Program-made: the position numbers and the translations under genes
NCBI GenBank assembly: GCA_945787595.1
Contig: CALZJV010000434.1
Span: forward strand, 1 to 6,312
Source: an uncultured Desulfobacterales bacterium
GTDB taxonomy: Bacteria; Desulfobacterota; Desulfobacteria; Desulfobacterales; JAFDCJ01
Direction: 5' to 3'
DNA: 6,312 nt
Shown here: in pieces, positions 1 to 5,691 of the stretch
Position numbering within the stretch: the stretch's first letter is position 1
Layout: every line of letters starts with the position of its first letter
The notes under the pieces: model-generated
The model's input: the letters and a program-made list of their open reading frames with translations, nothing else
The model's database searches: none
What the model was told of the DNA's origin: nothing

Positions 1-1458
1 TACGGATCCGCAAAATCTCCAACCTCGCGTCAAAAGACCCACCAAAAAGTTTTACGTACAGCCGGACAAAAGACGGATCAGTCGCAAAAGAGCATGTCTC
101 AGTCCGAAACAGAGGGGACAAAACCCAAATATTCCATCCAGGCCACCGATAACCAGCTGATGAGCCTTAATTTTATGGATGTGGATATCAAAGAAGCACT
201 TTCGGCGCTTGCGATGCAACTGGAGATCAATATTTGTACGGCGCCGGAGGTGTCCGGCGAGATCTCGCTGCATCTTTATGAGGTCCCGCTGGACGAAGCA
301 TTGAATGCTATTTGCCTGGCCGGCGGATTTGCTTATTATAAACGTGGAGATCTCTATTATATCTCGAAACCTGAAGAAGGAGCGGATCCGGAGCTCGAAA
401 ATCTGCAGATGCGGATCTTTAAACTGAAATATGCAGAAATGGATAAGATCCAGGAAATCTTGAGTGCCGTTCGGAACATGCAGATGGTCAAGATCCACGA
501 ACCGACCAAGACCATTATCGTGGAAGACATACCGGAGAACATCAAGAAGATCGAAACCATCATCAGTTCCTGGGACACAATGCCCAGACAGGTGCTGATA
601 GAGGCCAAAGTTCTGGATGTGCGCTTAACGGATGATATGGCCCTGGGCGTTGACTGGGACAAAATATTGGGTGATGCAAGGGTGAGCACAGCGGGCTTCA
701 GCGACGCAGTCCTCCCGGATGCCGGAAATATGGCTCCTGCGCCGAATGGTGGGCTGGGATTTTTCAGTAACATCATCACTGGTGCCGGGACTTCCCACCA
801 GTTTGCGGCCGCTTTGGATGCTTTAAAGACAAAAACAACGGTGGACGCGCTTTCCACCCCAAGAGTTCTGGCCATCCAGGGCAAACCAGCCAAGGTGCAG
901 GTGGGCGGGCAGCAGGGATACAGACTGACAACGGTGAATCAGGGTATCTCCACCGAGACAATTGAATTTATAGATACAGGTATCGTCCTTGATATAACCC
1001 CATATATTGAAGATCAAGGCAATGTATTGCTCAATGTGCAACCCAGCATCACTTCTGCCGTGCTGGAACAAGGAGTTCCGGTGACCAAAACGGCATTGGT
1101 TTCAACGTGGCTGCTGTCCAAGAATGGGGAGACCGTCTTTATCGGCGGTCTTATTCAGGATAGTAAGACCAAAGAGAATGATGCGGTCCCTGTGCTAGGC
1201 AGCATCCTCGGACTAGGGATATTGTTCGGACGGAAATCTCGCGCTGTTGATAAATCTGAGCTCATCGTGTTGATCACCCCTCGAATTATAGATGGTAAGC
1301 TAAAATTAATGGAGCAGCAAGCTTTAGAAAAATATAGGGAACAAGAAAAAATTTTCAAAAAAGAACCCCTATCTGATACCGAGAAACTCAAAGAATTTCT
1401 TTTTCCCGGTGATGATGGTTGGTTATCTGTAAAATATATTTTCTCATCTTTGCCATAA
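1..1458 (+). CDS. Secretin, PilQ/MshL/GspD superfamily (5' end outside window)
   Basis: This is an outer-membrane secretin, the multimeric gated channel used by type IV pili and type II-like secretion systems. The frame is open from base 1 with no stop. The first Met codon (base 94) is followed by a polar stretch, not a signal peptide, so the true start and signal peptide probably lie upstream. A Gln/Lys/Ser/Thr-rich linker comes first. Numbered from the Met at base 94, an STN-type domain spans about 24-90 (SLNFMDVDIKEALSALA) and an N1-type ring domain about 105-160 (MRIFKLKYAE). The secretin core spans about 165-400, with QVLIEAKVLDVRL, STPRVLAIQGKPAKVQVGG, FIDTGIVLDITPYI, GETVFIGGLIQD, and the family-typical VPVLGSILGLGILF followed by SELIVLITPRIID. 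A ~54-residue charged tail ends the protein. Pilus versus secretion role cannot be decided because no partner genes are visible. The secretin call itself is firm. Confidence 0.93.
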   Translation, partial: YGSAKSPTSRQKTHQKVLRTAGQKTDQSQKSMSQSETEGTKPKYSIQATDNQLMSLNFMDVDIKEALSALAMQLEINICTAPEVSGEISLHLYEVPLDEALNAICLAGGFAYYKRGDLYYISKPEEGADPELENLQMRIFKLKYAEMDKIQEILSAVRNMQMVKIHEPTKTIIVEDIPENIKKIETIISSWDTMPRQVLIEAKVLDVRLTDDMALGVDWDKILGDARVSTAGFSDAVLPDAGNMAPAPNGGLGFFSNIITGAGTSHQFAAALDALKTKTTVDALSTPRVLAIQGKPAKVQVGGQQGYRLTTVNQGISTETIEFIDTGIVLDITPYIEDQGNVLLNVQPSITSAVLEQGVPVTKTALVSTWLLSKNGETVFIGGLIQDSKTKENDAVPVLGSILGLGILFGRKSRAVDKSELIVLITPRIIDGKLKLMEQQALEKYREQEKIFKKEPLSDTEKLKEFLFPGDDGWLSVKYIFSSLP

Positions 1459-1736
1459 TTATTTCAAATTTCTGCAAAATATCATCCATCCTAAAATTTA
1501 ATCCTCAGATAGATCCAAAACCGAAGTTTCTGCGTAATGATATATAGAAAAATTATTAGGGATAAAATAATGCTTATCAAACGTTATTTAGTTTAGAAGA
1601 GAAAAAATGGAAGTGAGGATAATGCAAAAAAGGCGTCATCCTACGATCAGTATGTCGGAGCAGGAAGATAATGAAATACAATACATCAATAAATCTTTTT
1701 GGGTTAATATTTTTTTTATTTTTTGCTGAAAAAGGT

Positions 1737-1765
1737 TTGACACTTTGGTGGATTCGCGCTTTACT
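1737..1765 (+). promoter_or_regulatory. Sigma-70-like promoter, candidate for a short transcript
   Basis: A perfect -35 box TTGACA (1737-1742) is followed by a 17-base spacer and TTTACT (1760-1765), which matches four of six positions of the -10 consensus. The expected start is an A near 1772. A terminator lies about 125 bases downstream with no good reading frame between, so the product may be a small RNA or an attenuated leader. The call is inferred from sequence only. Confidence 0.4.
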
Positions 1766-1771
1766 TTCATT

Positions 1772-1897
1772 AACAGGTCATCAAACTTAATCTGACATCA
1801 CAAGACAAAGCAAAACCTATCAAGGGGGAGATGGGTAAAATAAAATGTGTCCTTAAAAAAAAGCCGAGTCGCCTTTGAATGGTTGTTCGGCTTTTTT
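1772..1897 (+). ncRNA. Candidate small RNA or terminated leader
   Basis: This interval runs from the predicted start of the sigma-70-like promoter to the end of the strong terminator. It contains a 7-bp hairpin, ACCTATC (1815-1821) pairing with GATGGGT (1830-1836), around the purine-rich loop AAGGGGGA. A single-stranded A-rich linker follows, then the terminator hairpin. A G-rich exposed loop plus an intrinsic terminator is a common small-RNA layout. No known RNA family is recognised. It could instead be a non-functional spacer or an attenuator for the downstream gene. Confidence 0.25.
1857..1897 (+). terminator. Strong intrinsic terminator, bidirectional
   Basis: A-run plus GCCGA (1857-1867) pairs with TCGGC plus a T-run (1887-1897), giving 11 perfect base pairs. 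The stem continues inward with G-T pairs and one mismatch to a 7-base loop, TTTGAAT. An A-run on the left and a T-run on the right mean the hairpin can stop transcription from either strand. It separates the secretin side from the downstream gene. Confidence 0.75.
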
Positions 1898-1928
1898 GTC
1901 ATGTCACACTGGCAGAAAAAATCCCATT

Positions 1929-1944
1929 GTTAAACAGGTTTAAC
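1929..1944. promoter_or_regulatory. Operator-like palindrome upstream of the sigma-54-like promoter
   Basis: GTTAAAC (1929-1935) and GTTTAAC (1938-1944) form a perfect 7+7 dyad with a 2-base centre, AG. It is centred about 63 bases before the transcription start predicted from the sigma-54-like promoter. A dimeric regulator, such as a bacterial enhancer-binding protein, could bind it. The binding protein is not known. Confidence 0.35.
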
Positions 1945-1982
1945 TCAAATAAGCGATGCTTTATCATTTGTTTAAGCACCTG
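1935..1982. repeat. 48-base imperfect dyad (hairpin-forming)
   Basis: Four stem blocks nest symmetrically. CAGGT (1935-1939) pairs with ACCTG (1978-1982), TTAA (1940-1943) with TTAA (1972-1975), CAAAT (1946-1950) with ATTTG (1966-1970), and AAGC (1951-1954) with GCTT (1958-1961). Together they give 18 base pairs with small bulges around the loop GAT. The dyad overlaps the palindrome on its left and the -24 part of the sigma-54-like promoter on its right, so it may be protein-binding DNA or, if read from upstream, an RNA hairpin. Confidence 0.45.
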
Positions 1983-1989
1983 TCTTGCA
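1974..1989 (+). promoter_or_regulatory. Sigma-54 (RpoN)-like promoter for the 2095 gene
   Basis: AAGCAC, five bases, then TTGCA matches the sigma-54 consensus TGGCAC-N5-TTGCA at every defined position except the first two (T and the first G). The spacing between the -24 G and the -12 GC is correct. The predicted start is near base 2000, giving a leader of about 95 bases. RpoN control with the PrsK/PrsR regulators is known for PEP-CTERM genes in some exosortase bacteria, which fits the downstream protein. The changed GG leaves real doubt. Confidence 0.35.
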
Positions 1990-1999
1990 AAACGATTAT

Positions 2000-2089
2000 G
2001 TTCCTATCCCCGAACCGGGAACGATTTTTTTATAGGCTCAGGTTTAGTGGACCTGTGGAGGTTGGTGTAAGAAATTACACGAAAAGGGG
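2000..2089 (+). promoter_or_regulatory. Structured leader and ribosome-binding site of the 2095 gene
   Basis: The predicted leader can fold into three hairpins. GTTCC (2000-2004) pairs with GGAAC (2018-2022) and is followed by GA and a T-run (2025-2031), which looks like a weak terminator. CCTAT (2003-2007) can instead pair with ATAGG (2032-2036), a competing fold. CAGGT (2039-2043) pairs with ACCTG (2051-2055). GTGTAA (2065-2070) pairs with TTACAC (2075-2080) around a GAAA tetraloop. AAGGGG (2084-2089) is a good Shine-Dalgarno five bases before the ATG. Attenuation or translational control is possible; no riboswitch class is recognised. Confidence 0.35.
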
Positions 2090-2094
2090 TTGCT

Positions 2095-2652
2095 ATGAGG
2101 TTAGCTTTCATTATTATTTACGTCTTTTTTATCAGCGCTACTGGACAATCAGCGCAGAGTGCCATTTCCGATGACATTTTATACGATGACATAAACAGCC
2201 TGCACGGGTGGGATAGTCCTGAGTTAGCTAACAATGACTACCGAAATACCCAACAAACCGCCATCGACAGCCCCTCAGTCACTGCAAAGGGCTTTCTTTT
2301 TGATGACCGGTTTTTTAATCAGCGGCAAGAGATAGTTTTATTGCCCTATGACTACGGCGAAACGAAACAGCTTGACTACTTTAACAATAAATGGGCCAAA
2401 CAGGCAGATACAGATTACCGCGCCATGCACACCAAGGCTGAAATCTCCATTCTCGATGGTCGCAGAGACGCTGAATTTGCAAAAAACCCGAACCCGGGTA
2501 ATAATTATTATGAAAAAGCAGTCTCCTGGATAAAAGATACGTATCAGGCATGGGTAGCAAAAGACCGTTATGGTTCTGCACGCCTGGTCCTCTTAAGCTT
2601 TGGATTAGTCGGTCTTATAGGGATCAGGAGGAAGTTTAAGAAGAACAGATAA
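2095..2652 (+). CDS. Exported protein with PEP-CTERM-like tail lacking the PEP motif
   Basis: This 185-residue protein matches no family I recognise. The start at 2095 is supported by AAGGGG five bases upstream. Residues 1-23 form a signal peptide: MRLAF, a hydrophobic run, then a small-residue SAQSA site suggesting cleavage after Ala20 or Ala23. The mature part is polar, rich in Asp, Asn, Tyr and Gln, and has no cysteine, as expected for a secreted protein. The C-terminus has a hydrophobic segment (164-177, LVLLSFGLVGLIGI) followed directly by RRKFKKNR (178-185). That closely resembles the transmembrane and basic parts of PEP-CTERM exosortase signals, but the residues before it (KDRYGSAR) lack Pro-Glu-Pro. 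It may be a variant sorting signal or a plain membrane anchor. The leader DNA suggests tight regulation. It could be co-transcribed with the transporter 170 bases downstream. Confidence 0.7.
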   Translation: MRLAFIIIYVFFISATGQSAQSAISDDILYDDINSLHGWDSPELANNDYRNTQQTAIDSPSVTAKGFLFDDRFFNQRQEIVLLPYDYGETKQLDYFNNKWAKQADTDYRAMHTKAEISILDGRRDAEFAKNPNPGNNYYEKAVSWIKDTYQAWVAKDRYGSARLVLLSFGLVGLIGIRRKFKKNR

Positions 2653-2822
2653 GCTCAAAGTTCATAAAGATCATTTTTGTAATAACATCGCTGACCGCAA
2701 AGTAAAATATCCCGCCATCCCATCCGTCACCCACCCACAGATCGTCAGCCAGGATTTGGATGCCAATAACGATGGCGCTGCTGTCGATGCAATCCAGTAT
2801 AAAGGAAAGAGACATTTGCTGA
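2653..2822. other. 170-bp spacer before the cotransporter gene
   Basis: No clear promoter or terminator is visible. TAAAAT at 2703-2708 resembles a -10 box but has no -35 partner at normal spacing. AAGGAAAGAGA (2802-2812) is the likely ribosome-binding region for the cotransporter, ending ten bases before its ATG. An in-frame TGA directly precedes that ATG, so no earlier start is possible. Both strands stay open through most of this spacer, without a credible start signal. Confidence 0.4.
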
Positions 2823-5396
2823 ATGAAAAATAACAAAGCGGGGAACAGGATACACACCAAGTCCGAGACCCCTGATCCCAAAGGCACACTGGGTACGTTT
2901 GCCGGGGTATTCACGCCGAGTATTTTAACGATTCTGGGCATCATTCTATTTTTGCGGCTGGGTTATGTGGTCGGCAACGCCGGTCTCGGTTTTACGCTGA
3001 TCATACTTTTTTTAGCCAATGGCATATCGGTGTTGACCACTGTCTCTCTTTCAGCCATTGCCACCAATTTAAAGGTCAAAGGTGGCGGTATTTATTACCT
3101 CATATCCCGTACCCTCGGCCATGAATTCGGCGGTGCCATCGGTATGGTGGTTTTTTTGGCCCAATCGGTTTCTATCGCGTTTTATTGTCTCGGTTTCGGC
3201 GAAGCCCTGGCCCAGCTGTTTACGACGCATTTGGGTATTCTTCCTCAAATTATTGCCGTGCTGGCGGTTTCGTTTCTCTTCTTCTTCGCCTGGCTGGGAG
3301 CAGACTGGGCCACCAGGTTTCAATATGTGGTCATGACCGCTCTGGCGGCCGCGATCCTATCATTTTTTATCGGTGGTATTCTCAGGTGGGATAGTACCCT
3401 GCTGGTTCAAAACTGGTCTTCTTCTCAGGGAAATCCGGGATTTTGGGTGCTGTTTGCTATTTTCTTCCCGGCCGTCACGGGTTTTACCCAGGGGCTGAGC
3501 ATGTCGGGCGACCTGAAGGATCCCGGCAAAAGCCTCACCAGCGGCACCTTTATGGCCGTGGGCGTATCCATCGTCGTCTACTTTCTCTCCGCCGTAATTT
3601 TTGCCGCCGCTTTGCCGTCTGACGTCATGGTGAACGATTATGAAGCCATTAAAAGGATTGCCTTTTTCGGGTTCCTGGTCACCGCCGGCGTCATTGCCGC
3701 AACGCTTTCGTCGGCCATGGCATCTTTTTTGGGCGCACCGCGTGTCCTGCAGTCAGTGGCCGCGGATCGCCTTTTTCCATTTCTTCTTCCCTTTGCCAAA
3801 GGATCAGGACCCACCTCAAACCCCAGACGCGCCGTTTTGCTGTCCGCCGGCATTGCTTATGCGACCGTGGCCTGGGGCCAAATTAACCTGATTGCTCCGG
3901 TGGTTTCGATGTTTTTTCTAGTTTCCTACGGTCTTTTAAACTACGCCACCTATTATGAGGCGCGTTCCCAGAGCCCGTCGTTTCGCCCCCGATTTCGCTA
4001 TTTCAACAAGTGGCTCAGTCTGGTCGGTGCCCTGGCCTGTCTGGGCGTCATGCTGGCAATCGATATGACTGCCGGTATCGCCGCAGTTGCGGTGCTGTTC
4101 GGAATTTTCCAATATCTCAAGCGCAGCGCCGGTCCTTCCCGCTGGGCCGACAGCCGCAGATCGCATCATCTCCAGCTTATCCGGGAAGGCCTTCTGGCAT
4201 CCACCACCGCGCCGGAACATGCGCGCGACTGGCGTCCGCAGATTCTTGCGTTTTCCGATAACCCCCAACGGCGGTCCCAGCTACTTCGTTTTTCATCCTG
4301 GATTGAAGGCGGCAGCGGACTCACCACCGCTGTCCAAATTTTGGAAGGCACGGGGCTTAAAATGCTCAAGTTAAGAAAGGAGGCCGAAGCACAACTTCAG
4401 CGAGATATTCTAAAAGATACTGCCCAGGCATTCCCCCTGGTCGTGACAGCTCCGAATCTCGAATTCGGTATCCAGACAGTCATTCAAGCCTACGGCATTG
4501 GTCCTTTAAAGGCCAACACCATTCTTCTCAATTGGCTGGGCCGATCACCCGAAAAAATTCTGGGTCTCCATAGCCGGGAATTCGGCCGCAACCTTCGGAC
4601 CGCCCACCATTACGGCTGCAACATTGTCATCCTGGATATCAAAGCAGACAAATGGTCTGCCCTGGAAGCGTCCGACGGACAGGATCGGTGCCTTGATGTC
4701 TGGTGGTGGGACAATGCCACCAGTCGACTCATGCTCCTGATGGCCTATTTAATGACACGAAACGATAAGTGGAGCGATGCGAAAATTCGCTTGCTGGCTG
4801 TCGCCGACGGTACAGGAGCCGATCAAACCATTGAGAGCCTCGAACAGATGCTCGAAGAAGTACGCATTGAAGCACAACCTGAAATAGTGAAAGATGTCGA
4901 TGCCGACATGCTCGCGGAATATTCAGCCGATTCTTCCATCACTTTTCTTCCATTGCGCATCAGAGACAATCAGGTATTGGATCCCTTCGGCAATTCCATG
5001 GAAAATACGCTTTTTCTGTTACCGGTGACGGCAATGGTTCTGGCGGCCGAAGACATTGAATTGGATGCCGAACCGGAAAAAGGCAAAGCTGGTGAGATGG
5101 CGGAGACACTGGACACCCTCGATGACACCCGAAAAATTGCGCAGGCGGCGGCAAAAGAGGCTGCTGAAGCGACCGAGGCAGCCGAGAAAGCCATAAAAAA
5201 AGTAGCAGACTTGACGGCGGATTCTGAGGGCATCGATGAGGAAATCAAAGCAAAGGCTGAAAAAGCGGCCGAGGAAGCCCAAAAGCAGGCTGCTAAATTG
5301 ACCCGTAAAGCTGCCAAGGCAGCGGCCAAAGCCGAAACAGCCGCCCGGGAGGCAGAAGCTTCCGGAGCCCTTCAGGAAGATTCTGAGGAGAATTAG
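2823..5396 (+). CDS. Bacterial cation-chloride cotransporter (SLC12/CCC family) with Ala-rich helical tail
   Basis: This 857-residue inner-membrane protein belongs to the APC superfamily, cation-chloride cotransporter branch, which couples chloride movement to Na+ and/or K+. Twelve transmembrane segments fill about residues 30-433. TM1 reads ILGIILFLRLGYVVGNAG, as in NKCC-type proteins. TM3 keeps Tyr121 in AFYCLGF, equivalent to the K+-coordinating Tyr of NKCC1. TM6 has FFPAVTG and is followed by the SGDLKDP signature (228-234). TM8 carries ATLSSAMAS (293-301), whose Ser pair coordinates Na+ in NKCC1 and is absent from KCCs. Residues 470-740 form the cytoplasmic SLC12 domain (WRPQILAFSD, KANTILLNW, DVWWW, DKWSDAKIRLLAV). 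Residues 768-848 are an added Ala/Glu/Lys-rich helix, unusual for the family. The start directly follows an in-frame TGA. The gene converges on the MATE gene and ends six bases before the inserted repeat element. Ion choice is inferred, not shown. Confidence 0.92.
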   Translation: MKNNKAGNRIHTKSETPDPKGTLGTFAGVFTPSILTILGIILFLRLGYVVGNAGLGFTLIILFLANGISVLTTVSLSAIATNLKVKGGGIYYLISRTLGHEFGGAIGMVVFLAQSVSIAFYCLGFGEALAQLFTTHLGILPQIIAVLAVSFLFFFAWLGADWATRFQYVVMTALAAAILSFFIGGILRWDSTLLVQNWSSSQGNPGFWVLFAIFFPAVTGFTQGLSMSGDLKDPGKSLTSGTFMAVGVSIVVYFLSAVIFAAALPSDVMVNDYEAIKRIAFFGFLVTAGVIAATLSSAMASFLGAPRVLQSVAADRLFPFLLPFAKGSGPTSNPRRAVLLSAGIAYATVAWGQINLIAPVVSMFFLVSYGLLNYATYYEARSQSPSFRPRFRYFNKWLSLVGALACLGVMLAIDMTAGIAAVAVLFGIFQYLKRSAGPSRWADSRRSHHLQLIREGLLASTTAPEHARDWRPQILAFSDNPQRRSQLLRFSSWIEGGSGLTTAVQILEGTGLKMLKLRKEAEAQLQRDILKDTAQAFPLVVTAPNLEFGIQTVIQAYGIGPLKANTILLNWLGRSPEKILGLHSREFGRNLRTAHHYGCNIVILDIKADKWSALEASDGQDRCLDVWWWDNATSRLMLLMAYLMTRNDKWSDAKIRLLAVADGTGADQTIESLEQMLEEVRIEAQPEIVKDVDADMLAEYSADSSITFLPLRIRDNQVLDPFGNSMENTLFLLPVTAMVLAAEDIELDAEPEKGKAGEMAETLDTLDDTRKIAQAAAKEAAEATEAAEKAIKKVADLTADSEGIDEEIKAKAEKAAEEAQKQAAKLTRKAAKAAAKAETAAREAEASGALQEDSEEN

Positions 5397-5402
5397 GGAT
5401 TT

Positions 5403-5673
5403 AAATAATTGGGGGGTCGGGGAGATTTCAGCGCAAGCCTATGGTTATAGCGGAGTGGATGATCACCATCGAAAGCGGATGCTGTCTGAGACCATTAGGG
5501 ATCGTTATGGATGAACAGCTTTCCACTGAGGCTTTTATTTAACATCCAATCGGTTTTCATTTTGATTGCTGTTCATTCATTACGATGCCTTAGGGTCGAG
5601 TTCATGCGGTTTCGGTGGTGATTATCCATGCAGCGGGTCGGCTTTGAGAAACTCCCCGACCCCTCAAATAATT
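5403..5673. mobile_element. MITE-like foldback element with 8-bp target duplication
   Basis: The direct repeat AAATAATT occurs perfectly at 5403-5410 and 5666-5673 and brackets a 255-bp inverted repeat (5411-5665). The ends, GGGGGGTCGGGGAG and the complement of CTCCCCGACCCCTC, match at 13 of 14 positions. Further in, 5458-5482 matches the complement of the right arm at 21 of 25 positions (GGATGATCACC against GGATAATCACC). The innermost 29 bases (5491-5519) match at 24 of 29 and end in a perfect ATGAACAGC/GCTGTTCAT pair. A 48-base central loop remains. No transposase is encoded, so it would be non-autonomous and mobilised by a DDE transposase elsewhere. The family is not identified. The duplication and arms are seen directly; mobility is inferred. 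Confidence 0.8.
5635..5662. repeat. Local hairpin at the right end of the MITE-like element
   Basis: GGGTCGG (5635-5641) pairs with CCGACCC (5656-5662) over a 14-base loop. This is a second fold available to the right arm only; the left arm lacks the inner partner. It has no adjacent T-run, so it is not a typical intrinsic terminator. It could be a remnant of subterminal repeats used by a transposase. Confidence 0.5.
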
Positions 5674-5691
5674 CATTGACGGACTCCTCAA

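Larger units (their letters stand above)
1459..2094. other. AT-rich 636-bp intergenic regulatory region
   Basis: No convincing gene lies between the secretin stop and the next start. The first ~270 bases are AT-rich and hold only a weak 40-codon reading frame (1607-1729). From about 1737 on, signals are dense: a sigma-70-like promoter, a small hairpin, a strong terminator, several dyads, a sigma-54-like promoter and a hairpin-rich leader. These are listed separately. No terminator is clear directly after the secretin stop. Confidence 0.6.

Noticed and set aside
94..96. Met codon at base 94 as the true start of the secretin.
   Set aside because: The frame is open upstream to the window edge and no signal peptide follows this Met, which an outer-membrane secretin needs.
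1607..1729. A 40-codon + strand reading frame (MEVRIM...) with a hydrophobic end, inside the AT-rich region.
   Set aside because: Its upstream purine run is weak, it is AT-driven and short, and it resembles no known small protein.
1800..1880. Fragments resembling a GEMM-type cyclic dinucleotide riboswitch (AAAGCAAAACC, AGCCGAGTCGCC).
   Set aside because: The GNRA-capped stem, the conserved GGGACGCAAAGCC-like core and the second helix are missing; similarity is limited to short strings.
1929..1980. Integron attC-like motifs (GTTAAAC fits GTTRRRY and GTTTAAC fits RYYYAAC).
   Set aside because: They are in the wrong order and spacing for an attC site, and no cassette or integrase is visible.
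2636..2815. A 59-residue minus-strand frame (MSLSFILDCIDSS...) in the spacer before the cotransporter.
   Set aside because: It has no ribosome-binding site, overlaps the end of the upstream gene on the other strand, and matches no family I know.
2621..2833. A 70-codon open + strand frame spanning the same spacer.
   Set aside because: It contains no usable start codon and ends just inside the cotransporter gene; probably chance.
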